Made by a program: the position numbers and the translations under genes. The notes under the pieces were generated by a model, which was not told where the DNA came from, did no database searches, and was given only the letters and a program-made list of their open reading frames with translations. Positions 11,480-23,031 of a stretch of 64,000 nt of DNA are shown one piece after another; positions within the stretch are counted from its first letter, which is position 1, and every line of letters starts with the position of its first letter. Source of the DNA: Sambucus nigra (lineage: Eukaryota > Streptophyta > Magnoliopsida > Dipsacales > Adoxaceae); assembly GCA_949130495.1 (NCBI GenBank), contig OX422215.1, forward strand, positions 528,595,755 through 528,659,754, given 5' to 3'.

Positions 11480-12238
11480 TTTATCTCACTCTTGCATCTA
11501 GGCTCGCATACCCATAAAGCCCCCAATGCAGGTACTCTGTATTAAAGATTTATCTTCAAATAAGGGTTTTAAAAATGGAGATTTCATATTTTTTTGGTAC
11601 CATATTTGCCTTCAGGTGGGTCTTTTAAGTTGATTATTTTCTTTTTAGAACCGGGTTCTCAAAAGATCTGAAATTTTTAATCTTTTTTTTTGTTTTGCTT
11701 CAGAATATAGGTCTGATTTCTTCTTATGATATGCTTCGCAGATTCTATCCTTAAACATGTGATGGTTCTCACAAGATCTAAATGCATCTGTGCATATGTG
11801 ATGGTTTGTTGTTTCGGGGGTTTCCAATCTGACCTACACCCCGTATTTTTAGAGGTCTTGCAATTTATTTTTTACTTTTCTTTTTATTAAAATGCACCCA
11901 AACCGTCACTTGGTTTATCTCACGCTTGCATCTAGGCTCGCATACCCATAAAAACCCCAATGCAGGTACTCTGTATTAAAGATTTATCTTCAAATAAGGG
12001 TTTTGAAATGGAGATTTCATAATTGTTTGGTACCATATTTGCCTTCAGCTGGGTTTTTTAAGTTGATTATTTTCTTTTTAGAACCGGGTTCTCAAAAGAT
12101 CTGAAATTTTTAATCTTTTTATGTTGTTTTGCTTCAGAATATAGGTCTGATTTCTTCTATGATATGTTTTGCAGATTCTATCCTTAAACATGTGATGGTT
12201 CTCACAAGATCTAAATGCATCTGCATATGTGATCGATG
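11480..12238. repeat. Internal tandem duplication in the Helitron (period about 434 bp)
   Basis: About 11480-11806 and 11914-12238 are near copies, both running from CTTGCATCTAGGCTCGCATA to an ATCTAAATGCATCTG block. Small indels separate them. The duplication is internal to the Helitron, so it arose in it or in the captured gene. Confidence 0.85.
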
Positions 12239-14033
12239 ACATTGATTTAGATGCGAGTGAAAAGAGTCATGAGCTGCGCAAGAAGAGCAGGTGGTTCGCC
12301 GTGTATTTTTATATGTTTTTTTCTTAATCAAGTAACAAAGCTTTTACCTGTTTAGGGAAAAAAAAGTTGCATCAGTTATGAATTGCAGTTGTTTGGCATT
12401 ACTTTTTTTTTGTATTTTCCCACCTTTCTTTCTTTGTTTTATCGGATCTTTGATATTATTGTCACATTATGTTGATTAGTCCAATTCCCCCCCCCCCCCC
12501 CTTTTACTTTCTTTAATCTGTCTTGACATTCTGAATTTGTATTTATTTATTATCTAGACGTCATAGAATTTTCGTATGTGGAAGATTTATTAGCATATCA
12601 TATTTATTGTTGTTTTAGTTTAAAAATTACTATTAGTTTGTTCATTAAAACATGTTCTATATTTTTCATGTTGTTGGCTTTGTGTTAGTCGATGGTGACA
12701 ACAGTGCACATTTTTCATATTGAAGCTGTTTAAAATTTAATGGACTAAGTTGTTTAATTGCTATCCACTTTTGTTCATTAATTGTTTTTATTTCAGAAAT
12801 CATTTGGGATTATGGTTTTCTACAATAATGTTGGAGTTTCCTTGGTAGACAACACATGACCATATCAAGCATTGCTTCCATAAAATAGCATTAAGGTATT
12901 GTTGCCATATCAGTTACTAATTGCTGCCATATCTGTTAGAAGAAGTCTATGAGACGCAATGCTATTTTGTGTTATATATCATTGTTGAATTATATTTATT
13001 TGTAATTTTATTGCAGTCCAAACTTGCGTGTTCGATGGAAAAGGATATCTGTTGGTGAGGTTTTATACTCTTCGTGGAACGACTGATTTTGAGTACATAG
13101 GCAAGGCTGCCCCAATGAGTATATAGGCAGGGCTGCCCCAATAAAAGGTAACCGATTTGTCTCTTAATCGATTTAGAGTTGTAGGCTTTTAACCAGTGTG
13201 TCTACCTGTGACTATTGAATTTCATTTTTTTGTTTTTATTTATCACTCTTTCACTTGGTGCTTAGGCACAATCACTTGAATTTCATTTTTTTGTTTTGAT
13301 TTGCTTCTCAAGTATAATTAGTTTCTCAAGTACTGAAATTTTATTTTTCCATATAGGCCGTCCTTATTGTATTTGGCCTATTATTTAGCATGACATACCT
13401 AGCTGTGGGTGGTGCCATTCCTTGGGATATTTTGATATGCACATCTTATATAATATGATTATTGATTCATTTAATTTCATATCCATCCATTGTATTTAGC
13501 TTTTTCAGTAGCTGTGAGATACTTTGTACTGATATGATTATTGGTTCATTTAGTTCTAACTATATTTTTTTTTTGTATCAGGTCGCATTTTGAAAACTAT
13601 GGACAATCTATATGGTGGAGCATGTGGGACGACCTGAATTTGATATATATATGTAATTTTTTTAACAAGTTTGTTTTGTTGTAGTAGTTATTGGATGAAT
13701 TTGGATTCTTTGAATATTATTGGAATTATTATTATCCCTTAAGCAGGGTGGATAGTCCGATAAACAAAGGAGATTCTGTCCTTTTTTTTTTAAATTGACA
13801 CTGTTTACTTGAGGCACAATGTGAATTGAGTTGATGAATATTGTATATTTCATATTATATGTGAACTTTTTCGATCAATTTATACTATTTGAATGTTATT
13901 GGACTATTTTTTTATTTGTTAAACAGGTTGGATAGTCCTATAAACAGAGGAAATTATAGCCATTTTTTTTAATTTTTCTTTTTTTTGTCGGGGAATACCG
14001 TTTTGTGATTACGTACTTTGGAAAATTTTCATT

Positions 14034-14060
14034 GTGCCTTCAGGCACGGGCATATACTAG
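14034..14060 (+). other. Helitron 3' terminus: hairpin plus CTAG
   Basis: Stem GTGCC/GGCAC (extendable by one T-A pair) at 14034-14047, spacer GGGCATATA, then CTAG at 14057-14060 followed by host T. This is the canonical 3' end recognised in Helitron transposition. Confidence 0.9.
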
Positions 14061-14091
<31 letters not shown>

Positions 14092-14228
14092 AACCTTGTA
14101 TGGGGGAAGTTTTATAAAGTCACCAGATCTTTTTTTTAATGTGTTGTGCATATTCTTTTTTTTGTATATCAAGATAATCTTGCCAAGTTGAATTTTTTTG
14201 TAAAGAGTTTTTGTGCAAATAAAATGAA

Positions 14229-14231
<3 letters not shown>

Positions 14232-14273
<42 letters not shown>
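14232..14273. repeat. (GA)n microsatellite
   Basis: About 21 perfect GA units. The copy 2 equivalent near 48370-48434 is interrupted. Confidence 0.95.
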
Positions 14274-14275
<2 letters not shown>

Positions 14276-14664
14276 TGAAACGATTGGTACTTTAAAACAA
14301 AGATTAATGGCTTTAGTTAGTGGGTTATTTTTAATAGCCTTGAAAATAGGAAGTGTTTTTACTTTTTTCCATGGGTATATTTATTTATATATAATATAAT
14401 AAACAGTTATTAAACTTAGGGGCCCTTAAATATGGTGGGGCCCTAGGCGATGGGTAAGGGACCTTTTAGTTTTTAGTTTGAGCACTTTAGTTAAGTTAAA
14501 ATTTAACTCCTATATTATTGTCAAGTTAATTAGTAAGGGCACTTCTTTTAAAATTTTAAAACCCTAAAATATTATTAAATTCTCAACTTCTCTCTCTTTC
14601 GGCTCTGAACTCTCGTCCCCATTTGTTCAAGACTCCATGGTCTCTGCTTTTCTTCTCTCTCTGT

Positions 14665-14666
<2 letters not shown>

Positions 14667-14713
<47 letters not shown>
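14667..14713. repeat. (AC)n microsatellite
   Basis: About 23 perfect AC units. The copy 2 equivalent (about 48829-48848) has about ten. Confidence 0.95.
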
Positions 14714-14715
<2 letters not shown>

Positions 14716-14764
14716 AGTTTAGTTTTTTTTATTAAAAAGTTACCACAATCAATAAATCCCTCAC

Positions 14765-16238
14765 TATACATGTGGGTATCTCGATTAACTATTCTGGCCC
14801 AGATGAGTAGCCCGATTAACTTCGGTTCAATGTCTAAAGGCCTCGTGCATAACTAATTCAGTTATGACCCATTCAACCCCTAAAATATCTCAATAGATAT
14901 TCTAGGGATCATGGGTTAACGTGGAGGAGTCCAATACCTCCACACTCCGAGAAATAACATGTATATATTAAACCCTCAACCCGGGGCAAAGGGCAAGTAA
15001 TTGTAAACACTCCCCCGGAGTAAAAAGAAATAAGAAACAAAGATCAGCACCGTGGATGTAGGCCATTTTATCGAACCACGTATATCTTGTGTCATGTGTG
15101 ATTGTAGTTATTTTGTGTTCTTCATTTATTCTGCTGATCGTATTTGTTTATTATTTTTGTGTTGAGATTTATTGTCACCACAATTGGCGCCGTCTGTGGG
15201 AAGCGATTGTTTTTTCTTTGAAGAAAGCCTTCACCATCAAGAACCCAAAATGTCTGGTCACAGCGGCAATTCCCTTTAAGCAGGGGATATTCAAGAGCAA
15301 CCCATTCCTCTAAGGGTTAGATCCGAAGTTCGACGTTCAAACCCATGTCCTCGCCCAGAACGATAGGCCTCAGAATAGAGCCAAGTACTAGCAAGGTCGA
15401 CGCAAGTTTCCAGGCTGATGGAAGCCTACGAGGCCAGACTCCAAGAGAAAGAGGAAGCTACTTGTAAGTAGGGAGCTGAGAACGTTCGCCTCAAGAGAAA
15501 ACTGGAAAAGATGGAGAGATAACTCCATCCAAGCACGAGGCAACGTCGCTATCGCACTACTAGACCTCAGGTGAGCAAGTCTCGTAGCCGAGGAAGGAGT
15601 CCAAGACATGGGCCTCAAAAAATCGAGGGACATACGTCAGATGACGACTTATCCAAGCAACATCAACCAGCTCGCCATTATAAGAGACTAGGCCGAGGGA
15701 ACGATGACATACGAAATTTGGTTTGAAAAGAAATGGACCAACACCCAGCGCATCGGTGTGTCTGGTCGACTAAAGAGCTGGCCAGGCGAGCTCTCAGGAC
15801 CCAAATGAAATCCCCTTTCTCAAGGGAGATAGAAGAATAAGAAGCCCCTAAGAAGTTCGCAATGCCTAGGTTTAAGATCTACGGTGGAAAGACCGACCCT
15901 ATTGACCATGTTAGGCAGTATAAGAAGCCTAGGAACCGTTGGAATCACTGGGACGCATTAATGTGCAAGATCTTTCTGACGAGCTTATACGATGTTGCTC
16001 AAAAGTGGTTTGAGAGACTACCTCACCAATCCATCAGGAGCTTCGAGTCCCTGGCAGAGCTCTTTACAGCTCGCTTCATTACCAGCATCTCCCACCCGAA
16101 GAGGATGGATTCTTTGTTGACAATAAAGAAAATGCCCCATGAGAGCCTCAAGGATGACACGAAGAGAAATTGGGAGCTATTCAAAGAGGTGGAGGACTGC
16201 TCGGAGTAGGTCTCCGTGGCGTCCTTTAAGATTGGTTT
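14765..16238 (+). mobile_element. Ty3/gypsy fragment: LTR 3' part, PBS and partial gag
   Basis: The LTR end reads ...TTATTGTCACCACA at about 15182 and is followed by TTGGCGCCGTCTGTGGGAA, a well-known plant gypsy primer binding and leader sequence. Upstream text such as CATTTTATCGAACCACGTAT is typical of the 3' part of these LTRs. The LTR 5' end is not certain. A broken gag follows and is cut at 16239 by Sirevirus-like element A. The rest of the element is not found beyond that insertion. Probably the Tat/Retand clade. Confidence 0.75.
15250..16238 (+). pseudogene. Gypsy gag remnant (retrotrans_gag type)
   Basis: ATG at 15250 starts a frame broken by several stops. The best-preserved part is 15862-16209, with IYGGKTDPIDHVRQY, a KWFERLP block, an FTARF block and a NWELFKEVEDCSE end, all hallmarks of plant gypsy capsid proteins that assemble the particle. 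A TAG follows, and the frame would go on SFKIGF, where element A is inserted at 16239. Copy 2 is at 49385-50383. Confidence 0.8.
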
Positions 16239-17258
16239 TGTAAAAGGAAAATAATCCCAAAGGGTGGTTTTCAAAAACTTCCATTTTTAAACCAATTTTA
16301 GTTCACCCCTAAAATATGCAACTACGTGTCAATACAAAAAAGATATAGCACGCGACACAATAATTCAGGAAAAATCCCCGAAGGGAAAAACCTTTTATTT
16401 CTAGAATTTTGAAAAGTTTACAAGACCATTGACTTACATACAACCTGATAATCGCCCACAAGTGTAACACACGGTGTCTTCATCAAATCTTCAAAGCAAC
16501 GGCTAGAAATCTGTAGTCATTCATGCGCAGCTATACCACAAGGACCGCAGCTCAAAAAACTCCATAGAGACTCCCTCCATAATAGCACGTGGCTCTCGGT
16601 TGTAGAGATCTCCCCACAAAGGATGAACAGAAGAAAAGCAATGTTCTTGAACACCAAAATAATTCACCAAAGCATATGGTTTTTTTGTGAATTGAAATTA
16701 GAAGGGGATTAAAGCATAAACGAAGAAGTCAAAAGGATTTTGCAGTTTCGCAGTTTTCTGTCTTTCGAAACGCTGGGACTTCTTAATGAAAACGAAACCA
16801 TTTAATGAGTATTTATACAAAATCGTGCCGCCTCGGTATATGAGCTCGTTCGAACGAGAAAGAGATCTTGCGCGAACGACATACGCGTGTCGTTCAAGCG
16901 ACATCGCGTGACAATGCAATGTCGTTTGAACGACAGAGAAAACTCGTTTGAACGACTGTTACGTCAAAAAATATTATTTTTAATGTCCGCTCCAATACTT
17001 AAACAAAATACTCATTCTCAAATTTTGACGAAAAAGTGCGCTCCAACACTTAGAAAATATTTTGTAAAAATATCCCAAAAGCTCTAAGTGTAAAGTTAAG
17101 GTATTAAAAACATAACCATACCAAACTAAACTTTGGAGAGTCTTTTTGATGAAGAACTTGATATTCGGATCTGTCTTTGATGCTTGAATGTTCTTCGACC
17201 GTGTAGCGGTATACGACATATTAAATTGATAACGTACTTATAAAATAATGTCCTTACA
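16239..17258 (-). repeat. 3' LTR of element A
   Basis: 1020 bp, TG...CA in plus-strand view. On the minus strand it begins TGTAAGGACATTATTTTATA after the polypurine tract GGGGGGAGATT (17259-17269). It carries a TATA-like TTTGTATAAATAC (about 16808-16820), a polyadenylation-type AATAAAAG, and a CCCTTCGGGG turn downstream that is shared with elements B and C. Confidence 0.85.
16808..16960 (-). promoter_or_regulatory. Element A LTR promoter: TATA plus CG-rich palindrome cluster
   Basis: On the minus strand a TATA-like box lies at about 16820-16808, and the sequence upstream of it is packed with self-complementary motifs. These are the perfect 14-mer CTCGTTCGAACGAG (16845-16858), ACGCGT (16883-16888), GTCGTTCAAGCGAC, and GTCGTTTGAACGAC (16921-16934). 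Palindrome arrays upstream of the TATA box are a reported feature of Sirevirus LTRs. The copy 2 equivalents are at about 50990-51100. Confidence 0.65.
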
Positions 17259-17590
17259 AATCTCCCCCCATGTCTATGTCGGTACATACATAAAAACATC
17301 TGAATTATCAAATACTAAAAAAGCCTGTACAAATCTACCCTCCCATGAATAAATTTGCATGATCTCAAACTTTTCTTCAAAACTCTTCAACTTCAAATTT
17401 CAAAGATTTTCTCATCAGGGTGTGCAACATAATGATCTTCAATCTTTGTATCTACACACATGAGACAAAGCAAATACCTTCGTGACACATCAAGTTTGAA
17501 ATGATATAAGAATAAATCAGTAATAAATAAAATCTCCCCAATGCAAACTCCCCCATACCATGATAATTCTTTCTCCCCCTTTTTATGACG
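17259..17590 (-). other. Element A polypurine tract zone
   Basis: On the minus strand: AAAAAGGGGGAGAAAG, then TATGGGGGAG, then TGGGGAGAT (17590-17532), and finally ACATGGGGGGAGATT next to the 3' LTR. Multiple upstream copies of the polypurine tract are a Sirevirus hallmark. The zone begins exactly where the truncated 3' LTR of element B ends. Confidence 0.7.
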
Positions 17591-17842
17591 CCCTTAAACA
17601 TCCATATCTAGCCTTCTTTCACTGTTTTGACTTCTCTTTCGTACCACTTGCATTTCGGGCCTAAAATTATGCAACGTGAAGTCGTTGAGGCATATGTGGG
17701 ACACTTGATGGAGATGATGAATGCATGATTCCCAGAATTTGGATTGAGACCGTCGTATGAGATCGTGTAGAGACGTATCAAATGTAGCGGCGTACGACAT
17801 ATACAAATGTAAGGTAACGGACATGAGAAATATGTCCTTACA
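17591..17842 (-). repeat. Truncated 3' LTR of element B
   Basis: Matches the first 250 or so bases of the 5' LTR (minus-strand TGTAAGGACATATTTCTC onward). It ends where GGATGTTTAAGGG meets element A sequence. Preceded by the polypurine tract ATAGGGAGAGATT. Confidence 0.8.
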
Positions 17843-19130
17843 AATCTCTCCCTATGTCTATGCCGGTACATACATAAAAAATCTTTTATTTTTGAATCAA
17901 AGAATCTTCTATGTTTAATTTTTCAAATTTTTACTCAAAATATAAAACAAAGATTCAAAGAATCTTCTATTTTTGAATTTTTCAAAATTTTTACATAATA
18001 TATATGCAAAAAGAGTTCACACCATGAAAGAACACAAAAACAACCGAGTTGATGATAGCGTAAATGTAGGGGTGTGAACACATTCGATAAGTAACTAAAC
18101 TCAATCAATCACATGTGCACGATGCATACGTGTACTCTTAACGAATGAACATCAAAAGTATCCTTAGGTGTAAAAATTATTGAATTTAGATGACATCTTC
18201 TTAATCAAGTCAACAAATCAAAGTAAAAGTGATTTCCACACCAATAACGTCCAAAACTATTTAGCACTTTTTCAAGATTTTCAAGGACATGCAAACCCGT
18301 TTATATTTTCCAACCAAACTCCCTCAGATATATATATTTTTTTGAGGTGCTAAAAAAGTTCTCAAACTTTGGAGAATTGATGGTGAAACCTAATGGCCCA
18401 TATTTGGCATGTATTTCTTTTTATTGCCTTCAAATTTTTTCGGGCTCCTTTAACCTCTTTGGACCCCGGATAATAAAATTCCTCAATTTTTTAGGTCTGT
18501 TTTAACGGTGGCTTTAATGCAAAGGATAGATAATTACCTTTCGTAGCCCCTCCCCGTTTTTAAAATATCATACAGACTCGCCAAAATGGTTTTTACATGC
18601 ACACCTTTCTTATCTAGTTTTATCACGCTTGGTTCGTTTTAAGGACATGATTGAAGTGAAAACACCCAACCAACATGTGATAAGACAAGTACAAAAATCA
18701 AACGAATCTGTGCATGTGTGAAATAAAGGAAATCATGAGTCAAACATGTAGGAAGTAACACTATATTACATCTTAATGACTCCATACATTATAAAGCATA
18801 TTGATGACAAGATATATTGTCTCGAAACACTGTTAAATAGTCACATGAATAAATGGAATGAAATTGTGACTTGGCTATCTTAAATGATCATCCATAAAAG
18901 GTGTAAATACAAAAATCCTTTTGTTCTTTTCTAAATTTTTTATTAAATCTTCTTGATTTTTTTCAAATAATTTTATCAAAATAAAATCTTTTTGTTTTTT
19001 TCAAATAAATTTATCAAAATAAAATCTAAAAGAAAAAATTTATACAAACAAGATACATACTAGCAATAGGCAAATAATGTCGACATGAAAATCATCTTAT
19101 GCTAGTAAGCAAGTTAAACCTCAATCGTTA
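17843..19130 (-). other. Post-gag non-coding region of element B
   Basis: No coding frame. The order and wording match the region that follows gag in element C (38510-40162), including ACCGTT...AGCCCGAAAAAA and GAGGGAGTTTG blocks, so it is a conserved 3' zone of this lineage. Copy 1 has lost about 0.4 kb at 17881-17912 relative to copy 2 (52027-52425) and holds a short filler that looks copied from the adjacent 17948 area. Confidence 0.6.
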
Positions 19131-20499
19131 GGTGCGGAGGGGTTTTCAAAAGGTGGTAACAACTTATGAAAAACCTTCGTTAAATCTTGTGAAGTATTGA
19201 CCAAAAACTTTCTTTGCTCACCTAAATGTGCAAACTCCTTTCTTAAAAACTCCTTCTCTCCTAAATTTCTATTATACTTCTTCTTTTCAAGGTCTCGGTG
19301 TACAAATCTCTAAACACTTTTTGGAGCTAACTTTCATCTCCACTTTCACTCTCGCATTTTTCTTCACTTGAAGAGCTCAAAACATCACTATCGCATTCAT
19401 GAGCACAATTGTGGGACAAAGAGGGTGTGCTCACACAACTTGGAAAAGCAACAGACTTCTCACCACTAGTCTTATCATTCTCACTTTCACTACTATCACT
19501 AAGTGTGGCGGGCATGGCTACATTCTTTCCTTTCTTTCTAAGCCACGCCGGAAACTCAAATGACTTATGTCCCTTACCCCACATTCAAAACAAGTGACGT
19601 TCTCAAACTCCTCCTTAAACTCCTTATCCGAGTCACTCTCTTTTTCCCTCTCACTTCTTTCTTTGGCCTTTCCTTTCTTTTTATTTTTATCAAAAAATCT
19701 CTTTTCATTGAAAGAATTTTCTTTAGAAATTTTGAGAAACTTTTTTGAAATTTTTCGCAAATAAGGCCAAATCTTCAACGTCTCCCTCATAATCGGACTC
19801 ACAAACTTTTTCTTTCTTTTTCTTAAAATGAGTTTTTAAATCAACGCCTCTATCCTTAGCCTTAATGGTTTGGGGAAACATGTCAATCTCGTAGGTTTGA
19901 AGATCTTCTACAAGTTCTTCCAACTTAAGTGATTTCAAATTTCCCAAAGAATTCAAAACAGTGTCTTTACGAATAAAGCGTTTTGGAAGAGATCTCAAAA
20001 TCATTTTAACGACACGCGTGTTATCGATCACCTCACCCAAATTAAAACATGTGTTAACAATGTCCGACAAACGTGCATAAAAATCATCAAATCATTCAGA
20101 CTCGAACATGGTGATAGTCTCAAACTGGGTGGTCAAATTTTGTAACTTTGATTCTTTAACCGTGTTCGTACCCTCATGTGTCAGTTTCAAAACATCCCAT
20201 ACCTCTTTAGACGTGGTGCACATCATAATTTAGCGGAACTCATCGGGAGTGACAGCTCCAGAAATAGCACTCAGACCACGAGAATTAAAATTAGACATTT
20301 TAAAATCATCTTGAGTCCAGGCTGACACAGGTTTTAAAGAGGTGATATTATCAATGGTGACTGTGGGAGGTGTCCACCCAATTTCACAAAGCAACTAAAC
20401 ACGCTCGTCAAGGGATTTTAAACAAGATTTCATACGAGCTTTCCAGTAGGCATAATTAGACCCGTAAAAAATTGGCATCATATTAAATGAATGTTCCAT
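19131..20499 (-). pseudogene. Element B gag remnant (UBN2 capsid plus zinc knuckle)
   Basis: Start ATG at 20499 gives MEHS, then the IFYGSNYAYWKARMKS block, then an UBN2-type capsid (LSDIVNTCFNLGEVIDNTRV, ILRSLPKRF, LKLEELVEDLQTYEID). A lysine-rich stretch and a worn zinc knuckle (CFEC...GHKSFEF, last Cys replaced) follow, then an acidic Ser/Glu region. Stops and frameshifts break it, with one stop just after the KSLDERV block also present in copy 2. The gag of copia elements forms the particle shell. Copy 2 (53640-55016) keeps a longer open frame of 223 codons. Confidence 0.8.
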
Positions 20500-20612
20500 T
20501 GGAAAAAATGCGAATAAACACAAAATAGATTTTTAAAAAAAATCAATATCACACTATTTTGCGGAAAATAGGAATACGCGATGAAATAGCGCAACCCGCT
20601 CTGATACCAATT

Positions 20613-21760
20613 TGAAAAGTGCGAAAACGCGGTGTGTGATATCTAATAAAAAATTATTCGCAAGTTTCCAAGTAAACCATTTTTTAATTAGACTCTATTT
20701 TTGAACCAAATAAATATAGCCCCTAAACATGCGTTAAAATTAAGAAGATATTTAATTGAACACAGTATTTCAATTAAATCATCGAAACATGCATCTAGAT
20801 GATTTATCAAATAACATAAAGTATGTGACATAACATATCAGGAAAAATCCCCGTAGGGAAAAACCATATTATTTTAAGTATAATTTGTAAAGAACGGTTA
20901 CACGGATTATAATGAAAATAAGTGTGACATACGAAATACCCGCAGGTGTCGGTTTCGATATCGTCAGCTGGAATCTCCCGCAAGAATTCCAGATGGGCAG
21001 CAATGAAGAAGATACCGACTTCTCCACAAAATACTCCTCAATGAGTAGAATAGATCATTTCAAGGTTTATGTTGTGACATGTAAATGGAAGAGAAGTGTG
21101 CATTTATAAGGGAAGATCAAAGCTCAAAAAACATCTTTAGGAAAACATAGAGAAAGAAGGGTCGGATTTTGCTTAGCATGTTTCAAAAGTGGCTTAAAGT
21201 GGTGACATCATTTGACACAAAAATCATGCCAGCAACAGGTACCCTGAACCGGTTCGGGTGTACCGCAAACTTGTTCGCCCCCCGAACCGGTTTGGCCTGG
21301 GTTCGCGGAAAATCGCTGGAACATGGGGCTGAACACTTAGCATTTTTCATGGATTTTTCTTGGATTTTTCTCCATTTTCAAAGGGCCATAACTTCTTCAC
21401 CATAGCTCGGATTGAGGTCTCGTTTCTTCCAATATCTTTGTTGCGGCGAGCTCTTAAACTTTCCAGTTGACTAGATCTTTTGACAGTGGCTATAAAATTA
21501 CCAAAATTCCCTTGAACATCCATATGTAGCCTTCTTTCACTGTTTTAACTTCTCTTTCGTGCCACTTGCATTCCGGGCCTAAAATTATGGAACGTGAAGT
21601 TGTTGAGGCAGATGTGGAACACTTGATGGAGATGATGAATGCATGATTCTCGAAATTCGGATTGAGACCGTCGTATGAGATCGTGCAGAGATGTGCCAAA
21701 TGTAGCGGCGTACGACATATACAAATGTAAGATAACGAACATGAGAAATATACCTTTACA
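20613..21760 (-). repeat. 5' LTR of element B
   Basis: 1148 bp. The minus-strand start is TGTAAAGGTATATTTCTC and the end is GCACTTTTCA before the PBS. The TATA box is CCTTATAAATGC (about 21112-21101). AACCGGTT palindromes lie upstream at 21246-21295, and a TTTTTCCCTACGGGGATTTT block follows near the poly(A) region. Confidence 0.85.
21100..21295 (-). promoter_or_regulatory. Element B LTR promoter with AACCGGTT palindromes
   Basis: TATA box at about 21112-21101. Upstream, GAACCGGTTC (21246-21255) and GAACCGGTTT (about 21284-21293) are found. In copy 2 the cluster is better preserved, with three AACCGG cores and the perfect 16-mer CCTGAACCGGTTCAGG at 55761-55776. Confidence 0.6.
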
Positions 21761-22139
21761 TATAAAGCACATGGATGAATTGACCTATTGTCACAAAACA
21801 CTATCAAATAGTCACATGGATAAATGGAATGAAATTGTGACTTGGTCATCCTAAGTGTTCATCCATAAATGGTGCAAACAAAATACAAAACTCTTTTTGG
21901 ATTTTTAAAAAAATTTATCTAAATAAAATCTTTTAGTATTTTTCAAAATTTGTCAAAAGAAAAAATTTATACAAAAATTACTTGTCACAACGCTAGCAAA
22001 CATAAATATCATGAAAGAAAAAACTACCGTATGACAAACATGCGAACACAATCATCTATATGATATAGCAAGAGAAGAATCATGTGCAAGCAAACGGGAA
22101 TCAACAAGTCTACCATCTAGTGCCTTTAAAAGTGATTTC

Positions 22140-22934
22140 CTAACCCCAAACATATGTGAAATAACGAGTGGGGGCTTTAGGAATCACATGAACACTAGAC
22201 AAAAACTTCTTTGGACTTCTTCCAAGATCAAAACATAACCTCCCAAGGTGACCTTTCCTACCACAATATGAACATGTGTAAACGGGTGGAATAACGCCTA
22301 TGGGCTGACCTTTTTTGATGTCCTTAGGAATGGTTGACCCTCTAAAACAAATAATGGTTTTGGCTTTAGCAATGGAAGCATTAGGACATGAAGATCTATT
22401 ACCACCACTATCAAACCTACTTGAGTCTGTCAAATTATTTTTCAACTTCAAAATTTTTTCTCAAGCAAAGAATTAGACTCTTCCAAAGACAGGGATTTCT
22501 TTTTCAAATTTTCAATTAAACTTGATAGTTTATCGCGTTCCCCCTCAATTAAAACAAACTTATCCCTAAGAGTATCTTCACGTGCCGTAAAATCATCGAT
22601 TAATATTTTATCCTCGATGGCACAAACCAGAACCCTATTATTTTTTTAGACCTCCAATTCCTTCTATAAAACTAGGACTCTCTCATAACTCTCCTTTTTG
22701 GCAATTTTTAAAGAATCAAAATCAATACAAAAATTATCAAAGTGCTCATGACAAATATCACTTTGAGTTTGAAACACTTGCAAATATTCATTCTTACTTT
22801 TAAAGAGAGAATTTTCTTTTTTCAACACTTTAATTCTTTTACAAAGTTTAAATTCAAACTTTAAAATTTTTAGCATGGTCATGAACTTTAACAAACTCAT
22901 CTCAATTAACACAGTCAACAACATAAGGATCCAT
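22140..22934 (-). pseudogene. Element A gag-like remnant (coiled coil plus second zinc knuckle)
   Basis: ATG at 22934 opens MDPYVVDCVN before stops. A heptad-rich Lys/Glu coiled coil (KENSLFKSKNEYLQ, ENLKKKSLSLEESNSLLEKK) leads to an intact CCHC knuckle, CSYCGRKGHLGRLC, and ends FTYVWG, matching the end of Sirevirus gag before pol. The UBN2 capsid half and first zinc knuckle are missing between PBS and coiled coil. In copy 2 a 9-nt in-frame deletion removes GRL from the knuckle. Confidence 0.7.
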
Positions 22935-23031
22935 CGATTAAAACAAATCAGGTGACGAACGCAAATAACCACAAAAAAATGCACCACAAGATCTACATAG
23001 TAAATTAGTGCAACAAGCTCTGATACCAATT

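Larger units (their letters stand above)
7297..14060 (+). mobile_element. Non-autonomous Helitron, 6764 bp
   Basis: The left end begins TCTATATAATATAGG. The right end has the hairpin GTGCC-TTCA-GGCAC (14034-14047), a 9-nt spacer and terminal CTAG. The flanking bases are A at 7296 and T at 14061, the Helitron A^T target. The paralogous site in copy 2 (about 48210-48222) lacks the whole insert and reads through TA-rich sequence directly into ATAAAACAAACC. No RepHel (Rep plus helicase) coding sequence is visible, so mobility would need a helper. Inside are exon-like stretches with splice signals (for example 11163-11276, and about 9030-9104, 9722-9822, 10147-10218), which suggests captured gene fragments. 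I could not identify the donor genes. Confidence 0.9.
14061..14764. other. Non-coding stretch with GA and CA microsatellites
   Basis: Begins with a TA run at the Helitron junction. It carries (GA)n at 14232-14273, a GGGGCCCTAGGC block near 14433 and (CA)n at 14667-14713. No gene is supported. In copy 2 the GA array is split by unrelated bases (48370-48434) and the CA array is much shorter. Confidence 0.6.
17591..21760 (-). mobile_element. Sirevirus-like copia element B, gag only, nested in A
   Basis: 5' LTR 21760-20613, PBS AATTGGTATCAGAGCGGG next to it, internal 20612-17843, and a 3' LTR cut short (17842-17591, about 250 of about 1148 bp). The internal part has a gag with UBN2-type capsid, first zinc knuckle and acidic region, then directly post-pol non-coding sequence. 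No pol domain was found. It interrupts element A between 21761 and 17590. Because its 3' LTR is truncated, the junction with A is secondary and no target-site duplication can be read. Confidence 0.75.

Noticed and set aside
14583..14856. ORFs of repeated Val-Cys or Thr-His
   Set aside because: Pure translations of the CA microsatellite.
20912..21109. 65-codon plus-strand ORF, repeated at 55430-55627
   Set aside because: It lies inside the LTR of element B, opposite its transcript. Conservation reflects the duplication.
23016..23031. GATACCAATT motifs as tRNA genes
   Set aside because: They are retroelement primer binding sites complementary to the tRNA-Met 3' end. No cloverleaf surrounds them.
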